From the NCBI RefSeq assembly GCF_020379485.1, contig NC_063439.1:13337683-13401682 (forward strand): a stretch of 64,000 nucleotides of DNA. The letters run 5' to 3'. Below, one piece after another: positions 32,930 through 42,889 of the stretch. Positions within the stretch are counted from its first letter, which is position 1, and each line of letters begins with the position of its first letter. The DNA comes from Brassica napus. Its lineage: Eukaryota > Streptophyta > Magnoliopsida > Brassicales > Brassicaceae. Under the pieces are notes generated by a model. The model searched no databases. It saw nothing but the letters and a program-made list of their open reading frames with translations, and was not told the origin of the DNA. The translations under genes were made by a program, and so were the position numbers.

Positions 32930-35529
32930 TTACTCGGCGGTTGGTGTCGCGATGTCCGCCTTGACCGTGTCGATCGTGGCTGGGTCGACGCTATTTTCCG
33001 GATGTTCCGGTTGAGTTGTCGCGTGGGCTTCGGATTTATGTCGAGCTTCGACGTCCGATGCGTTTGCGTTGACAGACGATTTTACTTCGTCCTTGTGCGG
33101 GGCGCTTTTGGCCGAAGATCGATCTATCTTCGCGCGTTTGCCGTTTGCAGAAGCCGTGATTTGCCTTAACTTATGCTCCGCGAGGAAGCATAGTCGCGAC
33201 TGTTTTTGGCATCCCCAGATGGCCGCGACTCCGCTCGGCGTTGGGAACTTGAGACCCAGGTGGTAAGTTGACGGAACTGCCTGCATGGCGTTGAGCCATG
33301 GGGTTCCCATGATCACGTTGTAGATAGCGGGATGGTCGACTACCGCGAATTCGACGATTTTCGTGATCTCCTTGGCCATGACTGGCAATTGGATTGACCC
33401 GAGAGTCATCGACACTTCGCCTGAAAAACCCGTGAGTGGTTTTGGCGTCGGAATTACCTCTCCGAGTTCGATACTCATCCGATTGAGAGTGTCGCGGAAG
33501 ATTACGTTGACCGTGCTTCCCGTATCGACGAGTACCCTTCCGACTTCTAAATCTCGTATGACGAGATCTATGACGAGCGGGTCGCAGTGAGGTTGGTCGA
33601 TACCGCCGGCTTCTTCCTCCGTGAAGGTGATCGAGCAATTTTGGCCGTCTCGAGGAGGAGACCATGTAGGCCATTTTGCGCTTGATTCTGCCTTCCGTTG
33701 GTAAGCCTTGATGGCTGACACGGTATCGCCGCAGTATTGAGATCCTCCGATGATCATATTGACTCTGCGACGATTGTTATCGTTCCCTTTGTCATCCGGC
33801 CTCCTACCGCGTTTATCCCCAGGTTGGTTTCGTTGAGGAGATTTTTCGGCGGGCGGATTTCTGTCCGTCTTTGGAGGCCGATCAGAATCGAGGATGAGAT
33901 CCTTGACGCTAGTTACTTCCGAAAGCTCTCCAGCGAGCAGCTTCGCGGCCAGTCTTGCTCCCAAGACTTTGCAATTGTCGTGGAGTGTCCTCGGGATTGG
34001 TGGAACTCGCAGAAGGTGTTCTCGTCATACCCTTGATTGCGAGTCCATGTGTTGCCCGTGGTCCGGCCTTGATCCGAACTGATCGCATAGTTATGCGCCC
34101 CTTGGAGATCTTCCCCCTCGTGATGGACGTACTTGTCGTTACGAGAGTTCTTCTTTTTCCCCTTCGGATCTGCGTCTTTCGAGGATGGTCTTGCCGGCTT
34201 ATGTTTTTGCGATAAGACTTTAGTTTCTTCCTCCACTATGATATAGTCCGTTGCTTTGTGGAGGGCGTCCTGGATCGTTCGCGGTTTGTCGAGAGTTATC
34301 CATTTTCTGAATTTCGACTTGTACCAGAGCGTCTTTCTCAGCGCGTCGATGGCCACTTTGTCGCTTATCCCGCTGACCCTGGACATTATCAGTTTGAACC
34401 GACTGATAAACTCGCGGAGGGGTTCGTCTTCCCTCTGGGAGAGACTCCAGAGATCAACATCGGAGGTTTCCCTGTCTATGAATACAGAGTACTGTTTGAG
34501 GAATTCCGATGCGAGCTGTCGAAAACTCCCGATGGTGTTGCGACGAAGGCGTGCGAACCATTCGAGCGCTGCTCCTTCAAGATTTTCGACGAACAGGCGG
34601 CAATAGCCGGCATCCTTTTCGCCGTCCTTCAGTCTTGCTCTTCCCATCGCGATGTGGAAAGCCTGAAGGTGCGCTTTTGGATCGGCCGTACCATCGTACT
34701 TCGGTACTTTGATCTTTCCCGGATCGGACACCCTCATGTCCGAAATGCGACTGGTAAAGGGGGTCTTTCGAGCTCCTTCCAGCAGTCGATCGATCTCGGG
34801 GGCAGCACTAGTAGCATGATGGATTTGAGACTTTACGGCTCTCACTTCTGCCGCAGTCTTGGTGATGTAGTCGCGAAGATCGCGGATATCCGATGTCTCG
34901 TCAGTGGATTTCCGAGCCTGTCGGCGCTTACTGCGAGTGAGCTCGGTTTGCCTTTCGGCCAGCTCCTCTTGTTCGTTCCAATAGGCGACTTCTTCTTCTT
35001 CCGTCATTGGTTTTTCGAACGGGGAGCCTTCCCGAGCGGATCGGCTTCTGGTCCTTCTTGGATGTCTGTCGACATCCTCGTCGGTGTCGTTGGAGACATC
35101 GCTAGGATCCAGGTCAATGTGTTCGGCTTCCGAGTCCTTTGCAGGGAGCGGAAGACTTTCAGAGTTCCCCTTCTCGATGGGAGACTTCTCGCTGGGGTTT
35201 TGACCGGAAGGTCGTTCCCGCGCGACTCCTGCTCTATCGAGTGGGGTGGCGAAATCGAGCCTCTTCCCGCGGATTTTGGTGGTTCCGCGGGGACGGATAG
35301 CTTGGGTCCTTGCCGTTAAGGTTTCAACCTGTTTGGTCAAGGTATTCACGAGCTTATCCTGTTCTTCCGACCTTTTTTCATAGGTGGCGAACATCTTTTT
35401 AAACTCCTCGAGAGTCGCGGCGTTGGCTTGCGCGTTGGCCGCAGATACGTCCGCTACCGGAGTGTGGAGATCGGTGCCGCTGCCTCCGTTAAGGGGAGTT
35501 TGCACGTTATCCGCGTCGTTGGTTGACAT
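32930..35529 (-). pseudogene. B2 gag-protease, one frameshift
   Basis: Capsid precursor and protease. From Met 35529 the first 538-codon frame has an N-terminal coiled coil (about 35-75), an acidic and Arg/Ser-rich linker (about 135-175), the Retrotrans_gag domain (about 268-400) and a basic region. It runs out in the CEFHxxxxGHxxxxC knuckle (about 505-520), where one G is missing (near 33976). The frame resumes at 33964 with a basic stretch, the protease (VDTGSTVN, 33512-33529), [12 protein letters not shown], and a tail rich in Ala/Asp that ends ATPTAE. RT does not follow. It is the least damaged gag-protease of the four. Confidence 0.85.
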
Positions 35530-35595
35530 GTCTGACTGTGTGTGGCTTTTGCGGGTTAGATTGATCCGTAAGTCCCCCTCCTTCTAGCGCCAAAC
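35530..35595 (-). other. B2 leader with primer binding site
   Basis: - strand order: LTR end CCCACA, GTT, then TGGCGCTAGAAGGAGGGGG (35573-35592), then a short leader to the gag ATG. The leader is only about 65 bp, so gag starts almost at the primer site. Confidence 0.7.
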
Positions 35596-37256
35596 TGTGG
35601 GAACCGAAATTCGCACTGTCGATTTCCGTTTAAATAAGGAAACTAAGAAAACCCTAGTTTCCCAGAGGACCCGGATATCTGTTAATTACCACACGTCAAG
35701 CAATCAGAACACGAGAATAACAACGATAAAAATAAGAAATCGAAAAGAGAGCAAAGTAGATCTTATTCCGAATCTGCGTATGAGCGTTACAACAAGGTAT
35801 AAGCCTGGGCTCGAGAGCTGTCGGCGAGATTCCTAGTTCTAGCAACCCTAAGACGGCTAAACCTAATTGAGTCGCAGCTCGAAATAACAAAAACGGAAAG
35901 TTGCCTAAATCGCTCTAAGTGCTAAGTTTGCTCTGAAAAAGTTCTCCCTTCTGCTCCTCGCCTAGGACTCCTTATATACTAGCTCCAAGGTCGGTTTACG
36001 CTTTTACTCTTCTGCCCTTAAGCCGTCATAGCATAAAAATGGAGATATTCCATTTTTCCCGATCTTCACAATTATCTTCAAAACTTCCGTATTTATCCGC
36101 GGAAACTTGACATTTATCCTTCCTCGCGGGCCAAGCGCGAACCATGCTGTGGTTCACGGGCTTTTGGTTAGGAAAAATCGTAGGATGGGCCTCGAGTCGT
36201 GTTTTAGGTCCCTTTGGGCCGTCTTCCGACTCGACACGTTTACTACGAGTTTTCCGCGGTTTCTAATCCGCGAAGTTTGATCGATGAATTAGAATAGCGG
36301 GAAACATAGACTGAGCTTGCTACGGTCTTCGGGAGATAGCATTCGAAGGTTTGACGAGAATGCAAGGACTGGTGTCGTATCGATGTTCGGAAAGGTTCAA
36401 TCGCTACACAGCGACCGAACTTTGGCTCGAGCCCGGTCGCTATGTAGCGACCGAGCGAAACGAGTGCTCGGTCGCTACGTAGCGACCGAGCTTCGGCTTG
36501 AGCTCGGTCGCTACGTAGCGACCGAGCGGGACGATCGCTCGGTCGCTACGTAGCGACCGAGCTTTGGCTCGAGCTCGGTCGCTACGTAGCGACCGAGCGG
36601 GACGATCGCTCGGTCGCTACGTAGCGACCGAGCTTTGGCTCGAGCTCGGTCGCTACGTAGCGACCGAGCGGGACGATCGCTCGGTCGCTACGTAGCGACC
36701 GAGCTTGGCTGAGCTCGGTCGCTACGTAGCGACCGAGCGGGACGATCGCTCGGTCGCTACGTAGCGACCGAGCTTTGGCTCGAGCTCGGTCGCTACGTAG
36801 CGACCGAGCGGGACGATCGCTCGGTCGCTACGTAGCGACCGAGCTTTGGCTCGAGCTCGGTCGCTACGTAGCGACCGAGCGGGACGATCGCTCGGTCGCT
36901 ACGTAGCGACCGAGCTTGGCTGAGCTCGGTCGCTACGTAGCGACCGAGCGGGACGATCGCTCGGTCGCTACGTAGCGACCGAGCTTTGGCTCGAGCTCGG
37001 TCGCTACGTAGCGACCGAGCGGGACGATCGCTCGGTCGCTACGTAGCGACCGAGCTTGGCTGAGCTCGGTCGCTACGTAGCGACCGAGCGGGACGATCGT
37101 TTGGTTTGAATCCCAAAGAATACTTCTTCGTAGAAATAACCTCGTATAGGTTATTTTTACGAAAATTATATCCCTTCTTTTACTAACTCTTTCGGAAATA
37201 CGATTTCTGAGGATTTTCGGGTGGTAATTCCGTCGTAACCGTTTTTGACCCCAACA
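35596..37256 (-). repeat. 5' LTR of B2 (1661 bp)
   Basis: TGTGGGAACC...GACCCCAACA on the + strand. In element sense, the palindrome array (36397-37100) lies in U3 and the TATA box (TATATAA, complement of 35972-35978) about 420 bp downstream of it. U5 runs to the primer site. It differs from the left LTR mainly by array length. Confidence 0.9.
36397..37100. repeat. Array of about 20 perfect or near-perfect 26-bp palindromes
   Basis: Unit: GCTCGGTCGCTAC followed by its exact reverse complement, centred on TACGTA. Spacers alternate between GGGACGATC and either TTTGGCTCGA (long) or TTGGCTGA (short), so the basic repeat is a dimer of about 71 bp. From unit 4 on the long/short order is L L S L L S L S, a higher-order repeat of about three dimers. 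The first unit is decayed (TCGCTACACAGCGA). The array lies in LTR U3. Confidence 0.92.
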
Positions 37257-39468
37257 AATCGTAGGATGGGGCTCGAGTTGTGTTTTAAGTCCCTTTGGGC
37301 CGTCTTCCGACTCGACACGTTTACTATGAGTTCTTTCGATAAAGAACGAACTTTCCGCGGTTTTTAATTCGCAAAGTTTGATCGATGATTTAAAATAGTG
37401 GAAACATAGACTGAGCTTGCTACGGTCTTCGGGAGATATCATTTGATGGTTTGACGAGAATGCATGGACTGGTGTCGTATCGATGTTCGGAAGAGCTCGA
37501 TCGCTACACAGCGACCGAACTTTGGCTCGAGCCCGGTCACTATGTAGCGACCGAGCTTTGGCTCGAGCTCGGTCGCTACGTACCGACCGAGCTTCGGCTC
37601 GAGCAATCAGAACCAAACTGTGGGAACCGAAATTCGTAAGTCCCCCTCCTTCTAGCGCCAAACTGTGGGAACCGAAATTCGCACCGTCGATTTCCGTTTA
37701 AATAAGGAAACTAAGAAACCCCTAGTTTCCCAGAGGACCCAGATATCTGTTAATTACCACACGTCAAGCAATCAGAACACGAGAATAACAACGATAAAAA
37801 TAAGAAATCGAAAAGAGAGCAAAATAGATCTTATTCCGAATCTGCGTATGAGCGTTACAACAAGGTATAAGCCTGGGCTCGAGAGCTGTCGGCGAGATTC
37901 CTAGTTCTAGCAACCCTAAGACGGCTAAACCTAATTGAGTCGCAGCTCGAAATAACAAAAACGGAAAGTTGCCTAAATCGCTCTAAGTGCTAAGTTTGCT
38001 CCGAAGAAAGTTCTTTTTTTTCTGCTCCTCGCCTAGGACTCCTTATATACTAGCTCCAAGGTCGGTTTACGCTTTTACTCTTCTGCCCTTAAGCCGTCAT
38101 AGCATAAAAACGGAGATATTCCATTTTTCCCGATCTTCACAATTATCTTCAAAACTTCCGTATTTATCCGCGGAAACTTGACATTTATCCTTCCTCGCGG
38201 GCCAAGCGCGAACCATGCTGTGGTTCACGGGCTTTTGGTTAGGAAAAATCGTAGGATGGGCCTCGAGTCGTGTTTTAGGTCCCTTTGGGCCGTCTTCCGA
38301 CTCGACACGTTTACTACGAGTTTTCCGCGGTTTCTAATCCGCGAAGTTTGATCGATGAATTAGAATAGCGGGAAACATAGACTGAGCTTGCTACGGTCTT
38401 CGGGAGATAGCATTCGAAGGTTTGACGAGAATGCAAGGACTGGTGTCGTATCGATGTTCGGAAAGGTTCAATCGCTACGCAGCGACCGAACTTTGGCTCG
38501 AGCCCGGTCGCTATGTAGCGACCGAGCGAAATGAGTGCTCGGTCGCTACGTAGCGACCGAGCTTCGGCTTGAGCTCGGTCGCTACGTAGCGACCGAGCGG
38601 GACGATCGCTCGGTCGCTACGTAGCGACCGAGCTTTGGCTCGAGCTCGGTCGCTACGTAGCGACCGAGCGGGACGATCGCTCGGTCGCTACGTAGCGACC
38701 GAGCTTTGGCTCGAGCTCGGTCGCTACGTAGCGACCGAGCGGGACGATCGCTCGGTCGCTACGTAGCGACCGAGCTTTGGCTCGAGCTCGGTCGCTACGT
38801 AGCGACCGAGCGGGACGATCGCTCGGTCGCTACGTAGCGACCGAGCTTGGCTGAGCTCGGTCGCTACGTAGCGACCGAGCGGGACGATCGCTCGGTCGCT
38901 ACGTAGCGACCGAGCGGGGCGATCGCTCGGTCGCTACGTAGCGACCGAGCGGGACGATCGCTCGGTCGCTACGTAGCGACCGAGCTTTGGCTCGAGCTCG
39001 GTCGCTACGTAGCGACCGAGCGGGACGATCGCTCGGTCGCTACGTAGCGACCGAGCTTTGGCTCGAGCTCGGTCACTACGTAGCGACCGAGCGGGACGAT
39101 CGCTCGGTCGCTACGTAGCGACCGAGCTTGGCTGAGCTCGGTCGCTACGAAGCGACCGAGCGGGACGATCGCTCGGTCGCTACGTAGCGACCGAGCTTTG
39201 GCTCGAGCTCGGTCGCTACGTAGCGACCGAGCGGGACGATCGCTCGGTCGCTACGTAGCGACCGAGCTTGGCTGAGCTCGGTCGCTACGTAGCGACCGAG
39301 CGGGACGATCGTTTGGTTTGAATCCCAAAGAATACTTCTTCGTAGAAATAACCTCGTATAGGTTATTTTTACGAAAATTATATCCCTTCTTTTACTAACT
39401 CTTTCGGAAATACGATTTCTGAGGACTTTCGGGTGGTAATTCCGTCGTAACCGTTTTTGACCCCAACA
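37257..39468 (-). repeat. Tandem duplication of B2 5' LTR plus flanking B1 LTR
   Basis: 37257-37604 repeats 39469-39816, and 37664-39468 is a further full LTR (1805 bp) preceded by the primer-site leader (37636-37663). The duplicated unit therefore runs from the B2 leader through its 5' LTR into the B1 LTR. The join (37604-37635) is a scramble: CAATCAGAAC from inside an LTR, then a second copy of an LTR start. The copy's array is longer than the original's. Confidence 0.8.
38471..39312. repeat. Array of about 24 palindromes in the duplicated LTR
   Basis: Same 26-bp palindrome and alternating spacers as 36397-37100, expanded by several units. A variant block near 38880-38945 has three palindromes in a row separated only by the GGGACGATC/GGGGCGATC spacer. 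Point changes such as TCACTACGTAG and CTACGAAG mark single units. Confidence 0.9.
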
Positions 39469-40249
39469 AATCGTAGGATGGGGCTCGAGTTGTGTTTTAA
39501 GTCCCTTTGGGCCGTCTTCCGACTCGACACGTTTACTATGAGTTCTTTCGATAAAGAACGAACTTTCCGCGGTTTTTAATTCGCAAAGTTTGATCGATGA
39601 TTTAAAATAGTGGAAACATAGACTGAGCTTGCTACGGTCTTCGGGAGATATCATTTGATGGTTTGACGAGAATGCATGGACTGGTGTCGTATCGATGTTC
39701 GGAAGAGCTCGATCGCTACACAGCGACCGAACTTTGGCTCGAGCCCGGTCACTATGTAGCGACCGAGCTTTGGCTCGAGCTCGGTCGCTACGTACCGACC
39801 GAGCTTCGGCTCGAGCTCGGTCGCTACGTAGCGACCGAGCGGGACGAGCGCTCGGTCGCTACGTAGCGACCGAGCGGGACAAACGCTCGGTCTCTACGTA
39901 GCGACCAAGCGGGACGATCGCTCGGTCGCTACGTAGCGACCGATCTTTGGCTCGTGCTCGGTCGCTACGTAGCGACCGAGCGGGTCGGATGTTCGGTCGC
40001 TACGTAGCGACCTACATCGGCTCAGACTTGGTTGCTACGTAGCCACCGGACAGCGTGTATGTGCGGTAGTTACGCTACGACCGAGCTTGGTCCGTTTGCT
40101 TCGAATCTTCAAGGATTCTTCTTCGTAAAAACTTTATATCGGTTATTTTTTACGAAAATTATATCTTTCTTTTTACTATCTCTTTTGGAAATGTTATTTC
40201 CGAGGGTTTTCGGTTGATAATTCCGTCGTGACCGTTTTTGACCCCAACA
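39469..40249 (-). repeat. 5' LTR of B1, outer piece
   Basis: Begins with AATCG (second copy of the B2 target) and runs to GACCCCAACA, followed by CCACG. It holds a mixed palindrome array (about 39713-40075) whose spacers differ from B2 and resemble those of the B1 3' LTR. Confidence 0.82.
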
Positions 40250-41086
40250 CCACGCATCTTTGAAGGACTCTCCAGCCTCCTGCGAGAATGTGAAAATTTT
40301 GTTCCGAAGTTCTTCAGCGTGCGCCTCATCAAAGAAGTTTTGTAAGAAAGCATTCTTGATGTCGGCCCAGGATGTTAAAGATCCTGTGGGTTGCTGCCTA
40401 AGCCAGTGCATCGCTTCTTCATTCAGCGTGTATCTGAAGAGCTTGCACAGCAGGTAATCTTCGGGGACTCCTTCCATCCGAATAGCAGCGATTAGATCCT
40501 CGAACCGTTCCAGATGGTCCATAGGATGCTCGTGCGGTAACCCAGAGTAGGGTATCTGCGACACGAGAGTGTAGTATTGAGGCTTCAGCTCGAAATTCTG
40601 CTTCTGGATCTCCGGAAGTCGAATAGCTGATCTGTTGGAATAGTACTCATCTGGGCGATTGTAGTCAGCCAGTGGTTTCGATCGAGCGTCCTCATCTACA
40701 GGTTGAGCAGCTCCTGTAGCATTAGCATCAGGGATTACAGTCCCCTGAGCGTCTATTTTCTGACCTGTTGCATTACGCAGATGACCGTCCTGGTCATACA
40801 GGTTTCCGTTCTCGTCATGTGTTAGAATAATAATGTTTACCATTTTTGATGATACGGCATCGATCGACGTACACGGTGTAGTATCGATCGTTGTCGAACG
40901 ATTGGGATCGATCGACGATGAAGGTCTGGTGTTGGTCGATGGTTGGTTGTGCGTATCGATCGACGACGATGTTGTTGCATCGAGCGAAGTGGAACGTTGA
41001 CCTCTACGGATGGTGCGTTCTAAATGAGCAGGATCGTCTGAGAAGAGCAAGTCTTTCTCCTTGTTGCTTCTAGTACCGCTGGGCAT
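40250..41086 (-). pseudogene. A2 gag N-terminal part, cut by B1
   Basis: Starts MPSGTRSNKEKDLLFSDDP at 41086 and is open without a lesion to the B1 insertion. SID motifs lie at about residues 42-76, the DExGxxxDxxGxxR module at 91-113, and then the first two thirds of the Athila-like gag domain (HPMDHLERFEDLI, FRYTLNEEAMHWL, TSWADIKNAFL). It breaks off at FKDAW, where CCACG was duplicated. The continuation is at 21711. This is the best-preserved family-A gag start. Confidence 0.85.
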
Positions 41087-41180
41087 GCACCTGAAAAGAC
41101 AAGAAAAAGATTATGTTAGAAAGGGGGTAGAGAAAAGAATAAAAATCAATAAAACTAAATCTAATGGCGATCAAAGCTCC

Positions 41181-41195
41181 CCGGCAACGGCGCCA
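41181..41195 (-). other. Primer binding site of A2, tRNA-Asp type
   Basis: CCGGCAACGGCGCCA on the + strand, i.e. TGGCGCCGTTGCCGG in element sense. It is identical to the A1 site and four bases inside the LTR end. Confidence 0.85.
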
Positions 41196-41199
41196 AATT

Positions 41200-42411
41200 T
41201 GATACCACTCAAATTACCCTAAGGAGTGTTACTCTCATCAAAAGAGGTTCAGATGTAGTACTTAGGGATCGAATCCACAAGGAGCTAGGGAACAATTAAA
41301 TCTAGTGTTTATTAATTCTAGGAGTTGTAAATGTTTAAATGAAATAGCAATAGTAACAAGCGAAATAAATAGTAAATGTAGTGTTTATTACCCTAACGAG
41401 TGTTACTCTCATCAAAAGAGGTTCAGATGTAGTACTTAGGGATCGAATCCACAAGGAGCTAGGGAACAATTAAATCTAGTGTTTATTAATTCTAAAGGTT
41501 GTAAATGTTTAAATGAAATAGCAATAGTAACAAGCGAGTAAGAAATAAATGTAACTTGTTGGGAAATGATATTAGATGCAGGGCCACTATTCAGATGTTG
41601 GAGATTATAATACCTATAGATGCCTATTTGTTGCATGCATGATATATTAGAGCTCAACCGCTTAACTCAGTTATCAGCTGTCGCATGTTTCACTGGTTAA
41701 CAAGCTAGATCTCTTGTCTCAACGGTTAGTATGTCGACAACGAAAGAGTGTCGATCGATGGTCCTATTGGGACGTCGACCGATACACCTTTGCCAACGTC
41801 GATCGATAGTCAGTTGAGGACATCTATCGACGGGTTCTAGCCAGGCCTATGCGCGAGTATGATTTGCCCTATTAAGATACTAAATTGGCGGTTAGCCCTC
41901 TCTAGCAGTCCTAATATGATAGATAGATGTCAGGATGGGATAACAAGGGTGCTTGAATATGCAATCCTATGATCAAGTTCTAGTTAGCAAGGCTAAAACA
42001 CGCAATGAATACAAATCTATCATTAATATCACAACAAGGCAGATCTATAGTTTGGGGCTGATCCCACAAACCTATCTGAACCTTGGATCTAATAAGTGAA
42101 CTACTCAGACATAGCAAAGCAATTCATAACAATGAAGAAATATAAATTCATAGTATAGATGGAAAGAAATGAAAACAAGGAGTTCCAATCACAAGTGATC
42201 TTCTCTCCAAAACTCTCTCTTCTCTCTCAAAGTAAAACTGTAACAAAAAGCTCTTTCTGCCGTCAAAACACTTACGCAGTATATAATCTATTAGGTTAAA
42301 AACTCGTCAGGGCATTTTCGTAATTTGGCTTGGCCTTGGGTTTTAAGTCCGCTGGATCCAAAATGTCGCGTGTCTAATGTCTCGACATCGATCAATGGTA
42401 CTTGTGTACAT
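41200..42411 (-). repeat. 5' LTR of A2, inner piece, with 174-bp tandem duplication
   Basis: TGATACCACTCAAATTACCC is the complement of the LTR 3' end. A block beginning TTACCCTAA at 41214 begins again at 41388, a 174-bp duplication of the terminal U5 part that the other family-A LTRs lack. The LTR is cut at TACAT (42407-42411) by A4 and resumes at 59962. Confidence 0.85.
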
Positions 42412-42809
42412 TGATATACCTTGGATTTGATCCATTTTTATCCATGGTATATTAGTATTTTACTATATATATATATCTCTGTTTTCTACTCTTCTAGGTA
42501 TGTTTTCAGGTTCAGGTGCATTTTGGAGCATAAAGGACATTTCACCCGAGCTGACCACTTAGAGGTCGATGAGAGGAAGAATAATCGATCGATGCGCATC
42601 AGTGCTGACGATCGATATCAGGAAATGCCTCGACAGTTGAAGATTAATATCGATCGATGTACACAAGTACCATCGATCGATGTCGAGACACCATACGCGA
42701 CATTTTGGATTCAGCAGACTTAAAAACCAAGGCCAAGCCAAATTACCAAGATGCCCTGACGAGTTTTTAACCTAGTAGAATATATACTGCAAGTGTTTTG
42801 ACGGCAAAG
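42412..42809 (+). repeat. 5' LTR of A4, truncated
   Basis: The first 398 bp of the LTR (U3, with three TCGATCGA octamers) end at TTTTGACGGCAAAG. U5, the primer site and part of the leader are missing. 42810-42860 is about 50 bp of filler of unknown origin, after which the gag leader resumes (CTCTTTCTAATAATC...). Confidence 0.8.
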
Positions 42810-42889
42810 TCATAGCTTCCAATATCATCCTTCTTGATATAATGTTGCTGACCTCTTTCTAATAATCTTTTTCTTGTCTTTTCAGGTGC

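Larger units (their letters stand above)
28676..37256 (-). mobile_element. Family-B element B2, complete (8581 bp)
   Basis: LTRs at 28676-29799 and 35596-37256, target duplication AATCG at 28671-28675 and 37257-37261, PPT complement at 29800-29821, primer site at 35573-35594. Interior: antisense gene (30055-31852, +) and gag-protease (35529-32930, -). It has no pol. Each coding region has a single frameshift, so this is a young copy. It is inserted in the B1 5' LTR. Confidence 0.92.
21712..40249 (-). mobile_element. Family-B element B1, interrupted by B2
   Basis: 3' LTR 21712-22918, interior 22919-28090, and 5' LTR starting at 28091. The 5' LTR is split at 28675 by B2 and resumes after B2, ending at 40249. 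CCACG flanks both ends (21707-21711, 40250-40254). Without B2 and the local duplication it is about 7.7 kb. The interior has gag-protease on the - strand and a diverged, truncated antisense gene on the + strand. It has no RT or integrase. Confidence 0.88.

Noticed and set aside
36317..37661. Open frames across the palindrome arrays with repeats such as LGRYVATE and RSLRSDRA
   Set aside because: They follow from the 71-bp dimer repeat being open by chance. They run through LTR U3 on both strands, and their length only tracks array length.
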